The translations under genes and the position numbers were made by a program. The notes under the pieces were generated by a model that saw only the letters and a program-made list of their open reading frames with translations, searched no databases and was not told where the DNA came from. From the NCBI GenBank assembly GCA_044360285.1, contig JBIKKP010000019.1:1-29451 (forward strand): DNA of 29,451 nucleotides, written 5' to 3'. Within the stretch, counting starts at the first letter, position 1; every line of letters begins with the position of its first letter. This DNA comes from UBA2645 sp044360285. Its GTDB lineage: Bacteria; Pseudomonadota; Alphaproteobacteria; Rickettsiales; UBA1997. Shown in pieces: positions 14,689-21,565 of the stretch.

Positions 14689-15846
14689 TTAATGTTGTGA
14701 CGCAGCAACTTCCCTGGCCAATTGGTCGAGAGAAATTACTTCATCAATTGAAGAAAGTTTTTGGTTGGGAATTTTGTTGAGAGTGTTAGCAACAATTTTG
14801 GTGATTTTATCAAAAGTAATTTCGCCGGCTAAAAATTTTGCAACAGCAATTTCATTTGCAGCGTTAAGCACTGCTGGAGCACTTCCATCAACTTCCATCA
14901 CTTCGCGACAAATTTTTAGCGCGGGGAATTTTTTTTCATCGGCAGCAAAAAATTCTAATTTTCCAACTTTCGCCAAATCCAAATTCTGGTGAGAAATTTT
15001 CATTCTTTTTGGAAAAGAAAGCGCGTAAGAAATTGGCACCTTCATGTCTGGCAAGCTAAGCATGGCAAGGCTTGAACCATCATGGTAATTTACCATGCCA
15101 TGAATTATCGATTGTGGATGCACCAAAATTTCGATCTGATTTTTTGCAATTGGAAAAAGGTGGAAAGCTTCGATTGCTTCCAGGCCTTTATTCATCATGG
15201 TCGCCGAGTCGATAGAAATTTTTGCACCCATTTTCCATTTTGGATGTTTCAGCGCTTGCTCAACAGTAATTTTTTTGAAATCGAATTTTCCTGAAAAAAA
15301 TGGACCGCCCGATGCAGTTAGAACGATATTAGAAATCGCTACTAAGTTAGCATTTTCAAAGATTTGAAAAATTGCATTATGCTCAGAATCAATTGGCAAA
15401 ATTTGCACTTTTTTTGCCCTTGCAGCGCGATTGATGAATTCACCAGCGCAAACCATCGACTCTTTATTTGCCAAAGCGATATGCGATCCAGCATTGATTG
15501 CAGTTAGCACTGGCAACATTCCAGCCGCTCCAACAATTGCCATTACCGCTACGTCACATTTAATTTTTGCAACTTCGATAATTGCTTTTGAGCCGCACAA
15601 AATTTGACAATTTTTCAGATTTTTTAGCGCGGTTTTTAATTCTAAAAAATGTTTTTCATTTTCAATTACAACCGCCTTGGGCTTGAGCGCCAAGGCTTGC
15701 GCGACTAAAGCCTTAACATCATTTTTTGCAACTAGCGCAACAATTTCAAAATTTTTTGGATCATTTTTGATTACTTCAATTGTGCTTTTTCCAATCGATC
15801 CAGTTGATCCAAAAATTGAAATTTTCTTAACTGCAGCACTTGTCAT
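14689..15846 (-). CDS. dxr: 1-deoxy-D-xylulose 5-phosphate reductoisomerase
   Basis: Dxr makes 2-C-methyl-D-erythritol 4-phosphate, the committed step of the MEP isoprenoid pathway, using NADPH and a divalent metal. The 385-residue length is normal. Seen are the NADPH loop IFGSTGSIGKST (about 11-22), ALANKESMVCAGEF, the metal-binding region LPIDSEHNAIFQI, ASGGPFF, and HPKWKMGAKISIDSATMMNK followed by GLEAIEAF. The C-terminal domain contains VLNAANEIAVAKFL. The ATG shares one base with the rbfA stop (TAATG). Isoprenoids are needed for undecaprenyl phosphate and quinones, which suits an organism that keeps an envelope with Pal and RseP. Confidence 0.96.
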   Translation of the reverse strand: MTSAAVKKISIFGSTGSIGKSTIEVIKNDPKNFEIVALVAKNDVKALVAQALALKPKAVVIENEKHFLELKTALKNLKNCQILCGSKAIIEVAKIKCDVAVMAIVGAAGMLPVLTAINAGSHIALANKESMVCAGEFINRAARAKKVQILPIDSEHNAIFQIFENANLVAISNIVLTASGGPFFSGKFDFKKITVEQALKHPKWKMGAKISIDSATMMNKGLEAIEAFHLFPIAKNQIEILVHPQSIIHGMVNYHDGSSLAMLSLPDMKVPISYALSFPKRMKISHQNLDLAKVGKLEFFAADEKKFPALKICREVMEVDGSAPAVLNAANEIAVAKFLAGEITFDKITKIVANTLNKIPNQKLSSIDEVISLDQLAREVAASQH

Positions 15847-16235
15847 TACTTATTTTTCCTTGGTTTACCTTTTGAGCTTGGAGCTTGTAATTTAGCACCT
15901 TCAGCAGCAATCAACGCTTCAAGGTTTAAAGCACGATTTTGAGTTTTATCAAGGACAAAAACAATTTCTGGCACGCTGCGCAGCGTGACTTTTTTGGCGA
16001 GTTTAAAACGAAAATAAGGCGCCGATTCATTAAGTTTTTTGGTAATTTTTTCGTGAATTGAATCATTACCAAAAATATCGATGTAAATTTTTACGTTCTT
16101 GGCATCGGGGCTGACATCAGCCTCCAAGATCGTGATATAGCTGCCCGGCACGGTTAAAATATCTTCGCGCAGAAAAATTTCTGACATGAGACGTTTGATA
16201 TTTTCACCAATTTGTAATTGACGCTGTGATTTCAT
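15846..16235 (-). CDS. rbfA: Ribosome-binding factor A
   Basis: RbfA is a KH-fold protein that binds the 30S subunit and helps mature the 5' end of 16S rRNA. The 129 residues begin with the family-like RQLQIGENIKRLMSEIFLRE, followed by the strand ITILEADVSPDAKNVKIYID and APYFRFKLAKKVTLRSVPEIVFVLD, ending in a basic tail (KGKPRKNK). In many bacteria rbfA sits by infB and truB; here it heads the dxr-rseP operon. The start is divergent from pal with 87 bp between, so a shared promoter region is likely, although no consensus boxes can be placed with confidence. Confidence 0.93.
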   Translation of the reverse strand: MKSQRQLQIGENIKRLMSEIFLREDILTVPGSYITILEADVSPDAKNVKIYIDIFGNDSIHEKITKKLNESAPYFRFKLAKKVTLRSVPEIVFVLDKTQNRALNLEALIAAEGAKLQAPSSKGKPRKNK

Positions 16236-16322
16236 AATTTTACCAAAATAGCGATTTTATTGGCCTCGTAGCCATCCAAGTCTTTCAACTTTATTTACCA
16301 GTTTATTTATCAAAGAGGTTTT

Positions 16323-16784
16323 ATGATTAAAAAAACATTAGTTCTGCTTGCTTTCTCAATGCTTGCCGTTTCTTGCTCAAGCACCAAAGAAAGAAAGCAA
16401 GCCTCAGATTATTTCGAGAATCCAGCGCCAGTGCAAAATGCGCTAGAAAATGTCACCGTTAATTTCGCTTTTAACAGCGCAGATTTAAGCAAAAAAGCTG
16501 GAAAAACTTTAAGCCAAAATGTTGTTAGTGCTCTACAGGCTGACCAAAAATTAAACGCCGTAATTGAAGGCCACTGCGACGAAAGAGGCAGCGAAAAATA
16601 TAACCACAAACTTGGCCTAAAACGTGCCACCGCGGTTAAAAAATTCCTTGAAGCAAATGGCGTTGCAGCAGCGCGTATCAAGGTTGTGAGCTATGGAAAA
16701 ACTATGCCGCTTGACACCGCACACAATGAAGAAGCTTGGGCAAAAAATCGTCGTGCGGTGACGGTTTATCTTGGCACTAACTAG
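16323..16784 (+). CDS. pal: Peptidoglycan-associated lipoprotein
   Basis: Pal is an outer-membrane lipoprotein that binds peptidoglycan and works with TolA/TolB in envelope constriction. The leader MIKKTLVLLAFSMLAVSCSS ends in a lipobox with the lipidated Cys18. The OmpA-like domain covers about residues 47-153: VNFAFNSADLSKKAGKTLSQ, then the peptidoglycan-binding EGHCDERGSEKYNHKLGLKR, then VVSYGKTMP and WAKNRRAVTVYL. The 153-residue length is typical for alphaproteobacteria. An AGAGG-type ribosome-binding site precedes the ATG. The tolQRAB genes usually found upstream are not here. The stop overlaps the convergent small ORF by 4 bp. Confidence 0.95.
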   Translation: MIKKTLVLLAFSMLAVSCSSTKERKQASDYFENPAPVQNALENVTVNFAFNSADLSKKAGKTLSQNVVSALQADQKLNAVIEGHCDERGSEKYNHKLGLKRATAVKKFLEANGVAAARIKVVSYGKTMPLDTAHNEEAWAKNRRAVTVYLGTN

Positions 16785-16969
16785 CGCCTTGTTGCTTTTG
16801 GCTCAGCTGACCTGAGCAACGGCGGTGCTTCTGGTGGAATAACACCTGTTACTACCATCGGCGCCGCCGCTGATCTCAGCGCTCTTCTACTTTCCATTCC
16901 TTCTTCCCTCTGTTTCTCAAAAATTTTCCTAATTAAACACATCTGCGCCAAATCAAAATCATACGTCAT
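16781..16969 (-). CDS. Small hypothetical ORF after trmD (doubtful)
   Basis: The 62-codon frame begins MTYDFDLAQMCLIRKIFEKQ and ends in a Pro/Ala/Arg-rich tail. It fills the gap between trmD and pal, where rplS would often be found, but it is not RplS. The same frame is open upstream into the trmD end but holds no ATG, GTG or TTG there, and the ATG at 16969 has no Shine-Dalgarno. The N-terminal 25 residues look protein-like, while the tail is of low complexity. It could be a remnant of a longer gene or a chance frame. Confidence 0.35.
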   Translation of the reverse strand: MTYDFDLAQMCLIRKIFEKQREEGMESRRALRSAAAPMVVTGVIPPEAPPLLRSAEPKATRR

Positions 16970-17003
16970 GTGAGCAGCGCGACCAAGCGCATTATTTGCT
17001 GTT

Positions 17004-17696
17004 TTAGCTTTTAGTTAGAAGATCTGGCCGAATTTTTTGCGTCAGCGCAAGCGCTTGTTGCTTGCGCCATTCGTTTATTTTTTTGTGATGTCCAGAGAGC
17101 AAAACTTCTGGAACCTTGCGGCCCCGCCATTCTTGCGGCTTGGTGAAGTGCGGATATTCAAGCAGATTTTGAAATTCTAGATTTTTTTTGGCGCCGAAAG
17201 ATTCCTCAAGCAGCGATTCATCAGCTCCAAGCACACCTTCAACATTGCGCAAAATCGCATCGATAAAAACAAAAGCAGCAACTTCACCGCCCGATAAAAC
17301 ATAATCGCCGATGGAAATTTCCTCAATTTGCAATTCATCTAAAACGCGCTGATCCACGCCTTCATAGCGTCCGCACAAGATTCCAATTTCTTCTTCTTGA
17401 GCAAATTCGCGGGCAATTTCTTGATTAAAAACTCGGCCGCGCGGTGAGAGATAAATTATTTTTTTTGGCAAATTTTTTTCAATTGCCTGCGCAATCACTT
17501 CAGCTTTCATCAACATTCCAGCCCCGCCACCATAGGGAGTATCATCAACAGTTTGATGTTTGTCGGTTGCGTAATTTCGAATGTTTATTGCCTCAAGCGA
17601 CCATAATTTTTTTTCAAGCGCCGCGCCGGTGATTGAAGCAGCAAGTGGTCCTGGAAATAGCTCAGGAAAAAGCGTAAAAATTTTGAAACTAATCAT
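17004..17696 (-). CDS. trmD: tRNA (guanine-N1)-methyltransferase
   Basis: TrmD methylates G37 of tRNAs with G36 using S-adenosylmethionine, which prevents +1 frameshifting. It is a trefoil-knot (SPOUT) enzyme. The 230 residues start MISFKIFTLFPELFPG and contain DDTPYGGGAGMLMKAEV, the knot loops LCGRYEGVDQRVLDE and EISIGDYVLSGGE, and the C-terminal VPEVLLSGHHKKINEWRKQQ. I use the ATG at 17696, which shares one base with the aminotransferase stop (TGATG); the codon before it is TTG and is less likely. Neighbours rimM and rplS, the usual partners, are absent. Confidence 0.95.
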   Translation of the reverse strand: MISFKIFTLFPELFPGPLAASITGAALEKKLWSLEAINIRNYATDKHQTVDDTPYGGGAGMLMKAEVIAQAIEKNLPKKIIYLSPRGRVFNQEIAREFAQEEEIGILCGRYEGVDQRVLDELQIEEISIGDYVLSGGEVAAFVFIDAILRNVEGVLGADESLLEESFGAKKNLEFQNLLEYPHFTKPQEWRGRKVPEVLLSGHHKKINEWRKQQALALTQKIRPDLLTKS

Positions 17697-18877
17697 CAAA
17701 AAACCGTCTTCATTTTCGCTACCGCTTTGCGCATATTTTCTTCGTTATGAATTAGTGAAAAACGCACGAAGCCTTCGCCGCTGGCGCCAAAAGAACTTCC
17801 TGGCGACATTGCAACTCCAACTTCCTCAATCATTTTTTTGCAGAAATCAAAAGAAGAAAGATGGGCAAACTCTTTTGGTAATTTTGTCCAAACAAACATG
17901 CTGGCTTTTGGTTTTTCAACGCTCCAGCCCAATTCTGTTTCAAGCAAATTTACCAAAAATTCGCCGCGAGTTTTGTAAAGTGCGCGCAGATTTTTTAGAT
18001 ATTCGTCACTCTTTTGCGTCAACGCTTCCGCCGCCACAATTTGCAGCGGATTGAACGAGCCGTAGTCGAGATAAGATTTTATTTTATAGAGTGCGCCGAT
18101 GAGATTCTTATTTCCCGCTGCAAAACCAACACGGCAACCCGCCATCGAATAACTTTTTGACACCGAAGAAAATTCAATTGCCACTTCCTTCGCGCCTTCA
18201 ACCTCTAGGATCGAATGCGGCTTGTCTTTTTCATCAAAATATAATTCGCAGTAAGCGATGTCAGAAATTATGTAGATTTCATGCTTGCGACAAAAAGCGA
18301 CAAGCTCTTCGTAAAAATCTAAACCAGCGATTTCTGTGGTTGGATTGCATGGAAAAGAAACGATGACTGCTTGCGGCTTACGGGGAAGTGATTCCTCAAC
18401 ATGTTGCTTAAATTTCGCCAAAAAATCTGCAGCGGTGATTGCATCAATGTGATGCGTTTTTGCGTTCGAAATTACGAAGCCAAAAGTGTGAATTGGATAA
18501 GAAGGTGACGGAATGCAGATGTAATTTTCATCGTCCGAAATTGCGTTGGCAAGTGAAGCAATTCCCTCTTTTGCGCCAATGGTGACAAGGCTTTCCGATG
18601 AATAATCAAGCTCAACGTTGAAGCGTCTTTTGTAATAAGCGCAAAGAGATTTTTTCAAAACTTCGATGCCGCCAGTAACCGAATATCCAAAAAGTTTTGG
18701 ATCGCGTGAAAGTTCCGCAAGCCGCTCCATCACATGCTGTGGCGGCGCTGAGTCTGGATTTCCCATGCCAAAATCAATTACTTCCAAACCGCGCGCAGCT
18801 GCTTGCTGCTTGAGTTCGTAGATTGCGGCGAAGATGTAGGGAGGAAGCTTTTTGGTTAAATAAAAGTCTTTTTGCAT
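17696..18877 (-). CDS. alaC: Class I/II aminotransferase, AlaC-type (glutamate-pyruvate)
   Basis: This 393-residue PLP enzyme of fold type I most resembles the AlaC/YfdZ group, which forms alanine from pyruvate and glutamate. Supporting stretches are VIDFGMGNPDSAPPQHVMER (33-52), IGAKEGIASL, CIPSPSYPIHTFGF, SFPCNPTTEIAGLDFYEEL and SDIAYCELYFD. The PLP lysine is Lys241 in SSVSKSYSMAGCRVGFAAGN. The C-terminal MSPGSSFGASGEGFVRFSLI holds the substrate-carboxylate Arg. It could instead act on diaminopimelate or methionine, since this group is broad. It is upstream of trmD in the same unit with a 1-bp overlap and has a 78-bp leader. Confidence 0.85.
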   Translation of the reverse strand: MQKDFYLTKKLPPYIFAAIYELKQQAAARGLEVIDFGMGNPDSAPPQHVMERLAELSRDPKLFGYSVTGGIEVLKKSLCAYYKRRFNVELDYSSESLVTIGAKEGIASLANAISDDENYICIPSPSYPIHTFGFVISNAKTHHIDAITAADFLAKFKQHVEESLPRKPQAVIVSFPCNPTTEIAGLDFYEELVAFCRKHEIYIISDIAYCELYFDEKDKPHSILEVEGAKEVAIEFSSVSKSYSMAGCRVGFAAGNKNLIGALYKIKSYLDYGSFNPLQIVAAEALTQKSDEYLKNLRALYKTRGEFLVNLLETELGWSVEKPKASMFVWTKLPKEFAHLSSFDFCKKMIEEVGVAMSPGSSFGASGEGFVRFSLIHNEENMRKAVAKMKTVF

Positions 18878-18955
18878 TTATTCGAATTGTCCGAGGAATT
18901 GGTTTTGTTGGAGGTTACCTAACAAATTAACCATAAATCCCCATTAGGTTAAAAT

Positions 18956-19912
18956 TTATTTTGGACGCGTTACGTCTGTTGCTCTGACCGCTTTAGCTTC
19001 AGCTTTTGGCTTTAATGAGTTAGCTGGTTGTTTAAAATGCGATTGATCTTTATGAGGCAATCTCGAAGAAGCCAAGGAGACAGCCACCTCCTCTTCTATT
19101 ACAGCAGAGTTTTCTTCGACTTGATCTGAAAAAGATTTGATAATTTTTTCTTTAGAAGAATCTCGTCGTAACCTTTGCAATTTTAATGTTTTATAATCTT
19201 CAAAACCGGGTTTATTGGTTTGCTGTTGATCATGCGCCTCTCCCTCAATTGCAGAGACTGTGTCAACTAGAACCTTAGCTATAATTGGCTTTACCGCCTT
19301 TCTTTTAATAACTTTTGTAGCAGATGATTTTCTTAACTTGGTTACAGGTTTTGGTTGTGATGCTTCTTTCACAGGCGGCGCAGAAAAAATAGGTTCTGTT
19401 CTTTTCCCCAACGGCGGAATTGTTGGTTTTGCGACTCTTGTTGTTACAACTTTTTTCTTTCGAGACACCGCCATGCTGGCACTTTCTCTTAAATAAACCC
19501 CTGCAGCAACTTCAGCTGATGATGTTTTTGGAATAGCTCTTGAAGAATCTTCGGCAGCAGCTTTTGAAGTAGATCTTGCCGTTACTAATCTTGAAACCGC
19601 TAATGAAGCCTCTGCTTTCTGCGTTTCCAAAGGCTTGGATAAAAAAATTTTTATACGCTGACTCGCAATTGAGCGCGCAGTTTGTCCAAGATTATTAGGA
19701 ATATCAAAACTCGCACCTTCTGCAACTAGGAAAGCAACGACCTCTCTTCTGACATCTTTTAAAGCGGCGCAATGACTTGCTGCACAACCACGGTGATCTT
19801 TTAAATTCAGCAGTCCCTTTCCGTTTTTTTCTAAAATATTTTTTATTCTTGGTAAACTATTTGCAGAAATTGCGTCATGAAGATTGGCTAAGTTTTGCGC
19901 TGTTTTAGGCAT
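18956..19912 (-). CDS. Ankyrin-repeat protein with a long basic Ser/Ala/Lys tail
   Basis: The N-terminal 95 residues hold about three ankyrin units: NLHDAISANSLPRIKNIL, then GCAASHCAALKDVRREVVAF with LVAEGASFDIPN, and a shorter NLGQTARSIASQRIKIFL. Ankyrin repeats bind proteins and are common in secreted proteins of host-associated Rickettsiales, though also in other bacteria. Residues 100-318 are of low complexity, rich in Ser, Ala, Lys, Arg and Thr, and probably disordered; they contain short basic clusters such as SRKKKVVTTR and KVIKRKAVKP that could serve as a nuclear or nucleic-acid signal. No Sec signal is seen. The start lies inside the end of hdc (8-bp overlap), so it is the last gene of the toxin-antitoxin/hdc unit. 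Substrate status for a type IV system is inference. Confidence 0.8.
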   Translation of the reverse strand: MPKTAQNLANLHDAISANSLPRIKNILEKNGKGLLNLKDHRGCAASHCAALKDVRREVVAFLVAEGASFDIPNNLGQTARSIASQRIKIFLSKPLETQKAEASLAVSRLVTARSTSKAAAEDSSRAIPKTSSAEVAAGVYLRESASMAVSRKKKVVTTRVAKPTIPPLGKRTEPIFSAPPVKEASQPKPVTKLRKSSATKVIKRKAVKPIIAKVLVDTVSAIEGEAHDQQQTNKPGFEDYKTLKLQRLRRDSSKEKIIKSFSDQVEENSAVIEEEVAVSLASSRLPHKDQSHFKQPANSLKPKAEAKAVRATDVTRPK

Positions 19913-21008
19913 TTTTTAAATCCTTTAAAAACTCATCAATCTTCTCTTTCGTGACGCCAGGCATGCAGATAATATGCGTTCTGCCAGAGTCAGAAGCCAA
20001 CTGCCACTTGGTGCAAAGTTCGTCAGAAATTTGCGGGAAAACAACGGTGATTGCATTTTCGTTGCGCCAAGCATCAACACCAATTTCCTTCAATTTTTCG
20101 GTGAGATATTGCGCCAACTCAAGACTGGCCAAAGCGCGCGCTTTCAGGCCTTCACGACCAAAGCGGTTAATTGCGTACCACAAAAATACCGGCGCGTGAC
20201 CGTTGCGCGAGCCGGTGATTGTTGTGTCGGCGGTGCCGATGTAGGGAATTACTTTGCCAATGCGATCTTTGTAATTTTTCTTCACCAGCACCACGCCGCA
20301 AGGAATTGGGGAGCCAATAAACTTGTGACCAGAAATCGCAATTGAGTCAGCCCCAAAAGAAAAATCAAAACCCGGACTCTTCTCAAGCAGCGCCAGATAA
20401 GTGCCGGCAAGTGCCGCGTCGCAGTGAATGTAGTAATTACGAATCGCAGAATTTTTCAAAACTTGCTTAATTTTCGTGATGTCATCTTTGGCCTCGGTCA
20501 TTGTCGTGCCAATGTTTGCAACGATTATCGCCGGACGATCGCGATGCATGTGCAGCGCATCTTTGAGATCGTCATAATCAATTTCGCCATTGTCGCGTGA
20601 GCGAATCATAATGCTTGGCATGCCAAGCAAACTGATGTTTTTTTGCACCGAATAATGCGTGTGCTCGGAATAATAAACGATGCCTTGAACATAGACCTCG
20701 CGCGCCACGTAAAGCCCGTAGAGATTTCCTTCCGAGCCGCCATTTGTCACATATCCCCAAGAATTATCTTTCGGCGCTTTGAACAAATCGCAGAAAAATT
20801 GCACCACTTCACGCTCAATTGAACGCGAGTTTAAATCGTAAGTCGATTCCACCAGCGGATCGCCGAGATTGTTGAGTGGATAAGCCAGAAGCGGATAAAG
20901 TTCAGAATAATCGAAATCCTGCGAAATTGGATAACCAAGCATGTGCGAGCCACGATCTTTTACAGCAGCGACATAGGTTGCGAGACGCTTTTGGAATTCT
21001 TGGTTCAT
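19905..21008 (-). CDS. hdc: Histidine decarboxylase, PLP-dependent
   Basis: The enzyme converts histidine to histamine and CO2. The 367 residues from the ATG at 21008 show the group II decarboxylase layout: GYVTNGGSEGNLYGLYVARE (85-104), the ring-stacking His118 in SEHTHYSVQKN, ANIGTTMTEAKDDI, Asp197 in YYIHCDAALAG and the PLP lysine Lys229 in ISGHKFIGSPIPCGV. These are the features of Gram-negative PLP-type Hdc, and a serine decarboxylase is the nearest alternative. An upstream in-frame start at 21053 exists but would overlap the toxin gene by 43 bp. The ATG follows the toxin stop by 2 bp and the 3' end overlaps the ankyrin gene by 8 bp. No histidine/histamine antiporter (hdcP) is adjacent. 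Confidence 0.9.
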   Translation of the reverse strand: MNQEFQKRLATYVAAVKDRGSHMLGYPISQDFDYSELYPLLAYPLNNLGDPLVESTYDLNSRSIEREVVQFFCDLFKAPKDNSWGYVTNGGSEGNLYGLYVAREVYVQGIVYYSEHTHYSVQKNISLLGMPSIMIRSRDNGEIDYDDLKDALHMHRDRPAIIVANIGTTMTEAKDDITKIKQVLKNSAIRNYYIHCDAALAGTYLALLEKSPGFDFSFGADSIAISGHKFIGSPIPCGVVLVKKNYKDRIGKVIPYIGTADTTITGSRNGHAPVFLWYAINRFGREGLKARALASLELAQYLTEKLKEIGVDAWRNENAITVVFPQISDELCTKWQLASDSGRTHIICMPGVTKEKIDEFLKDLKNA

Positions 21009-21010
21009 GT

Positions 21011-21301
21011 TTAATTTAGTTTTTTTCTTACCCATAGCGGATTGCGGCGGCAATCAAGAACAGCGTAAACTTTTATCAAGTTTTTTTCGCAGCGATAATA
21101 AACGGCGAATGGGAATCTTTTGGAAAGTAATCTGTGATATTTGAAATGGATCGAATGGACTCCCGCAGTGATCAGAAGCGATTCGATGTCAGAGAAAAGA
21201 GAGTCTAAAAAATATGAACCAAGTCCTGCTAGTTGGCTTTCATAGAAATCGTAACCATCAGTTAAATCGCGCTTGGCAGAGCTAAGAATTTTTATTTTCA
21301 T
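21011..21301 (-). CDS. RelE/ParE-family toxin
   Basis: This 96-residue basic protein starts MKIKILSSAKRDLTDGYDFY, the typical first strand and helix pair of the ParE/RelE fold. It continues with LLITAGVHSIHFKYHRLLSK, FPFAVYYRCEKNLIKVYAVL and the C-terminal DCRRNPLWVRKKL. The RRNPxxW ending is common in ParE-like toxins. Members either cut mRNA on the ribosome or poison gyrase; which applies cannot be told from the sequence. It overlaps the antitoxin gene by 20 bp, the standard arrangement, and is followed after 2 bp by hdc. The frame is open to an upstream start at 21346, inside the antitoxin gene, but the ATG at 21301 gives the canonical N-terminus. Confidence 0.88.
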   Translation of the reverse strand: MKIKILSSAKRDLTDGYDFYESQLAGLGSYFLDSLFSDIESLLITAGVHSIHFKYHRLLSKRFPFAVYYRCEKNLIKVYAVLDCRRNPLWVRKKLN

Positions 21302-21515
21302 TAGTCCGCTTGATGATGTCAGATTTTGCTTTGTTCCAATCTTCAAATGTCTCTGCGCCGCTTTTCACCAAAGCTTCTCGATGCGCTAAAACTTCTCCAT
21401 GCCAAGATGGAGAAACGATCTCTTTTTTGCCATGACACAAGCTGTCCCAGAGCAATTCGATGGCGTGAATTTTTTCAGAGGCGGACATTTTATTTATGGG
21501 TAGAGCTACTGCCAT
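21282..21515 (-). CDS. Addiction-module antitoxin component (TIGR02574/PF09720 type)
   Basis: This 77-residue protein has the family core KMSASEKIHAIELLWDSLCH followed by PSWHGEVLAHREALVKSGAE and EDWNKAKSDI. Such proteins bind and neutralise the adjacent RelE/ParE-type toxin and usually repress their own promoter. A good Shine-Dalgarno, AAGGAG, sits about 6 nt before the ATG, one of the clearest in the window. The 3' end overlaps the toxin gene by 20 bp. It is 50 bp downstream of the aspS stop and heads the unit antitoxin, toxin, hdc, ankyrin. An AT-rich TATAAA-like box lies in the gap, but a promoter could not be placed firmly. Confidence 0.87.
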   Translation of the reverse strand: MAVALPINKMSASEKIHAIELLWDSLCHGKKEIVSPSWHGEVLAHREALVKSGAETFEDWNKAKSDIIKRTNENKNS

Positions 21516-21565
21516 GATTACTCCTTATTCAATTTTATATTTTCGATTCTGTTTACGACTTTCTT

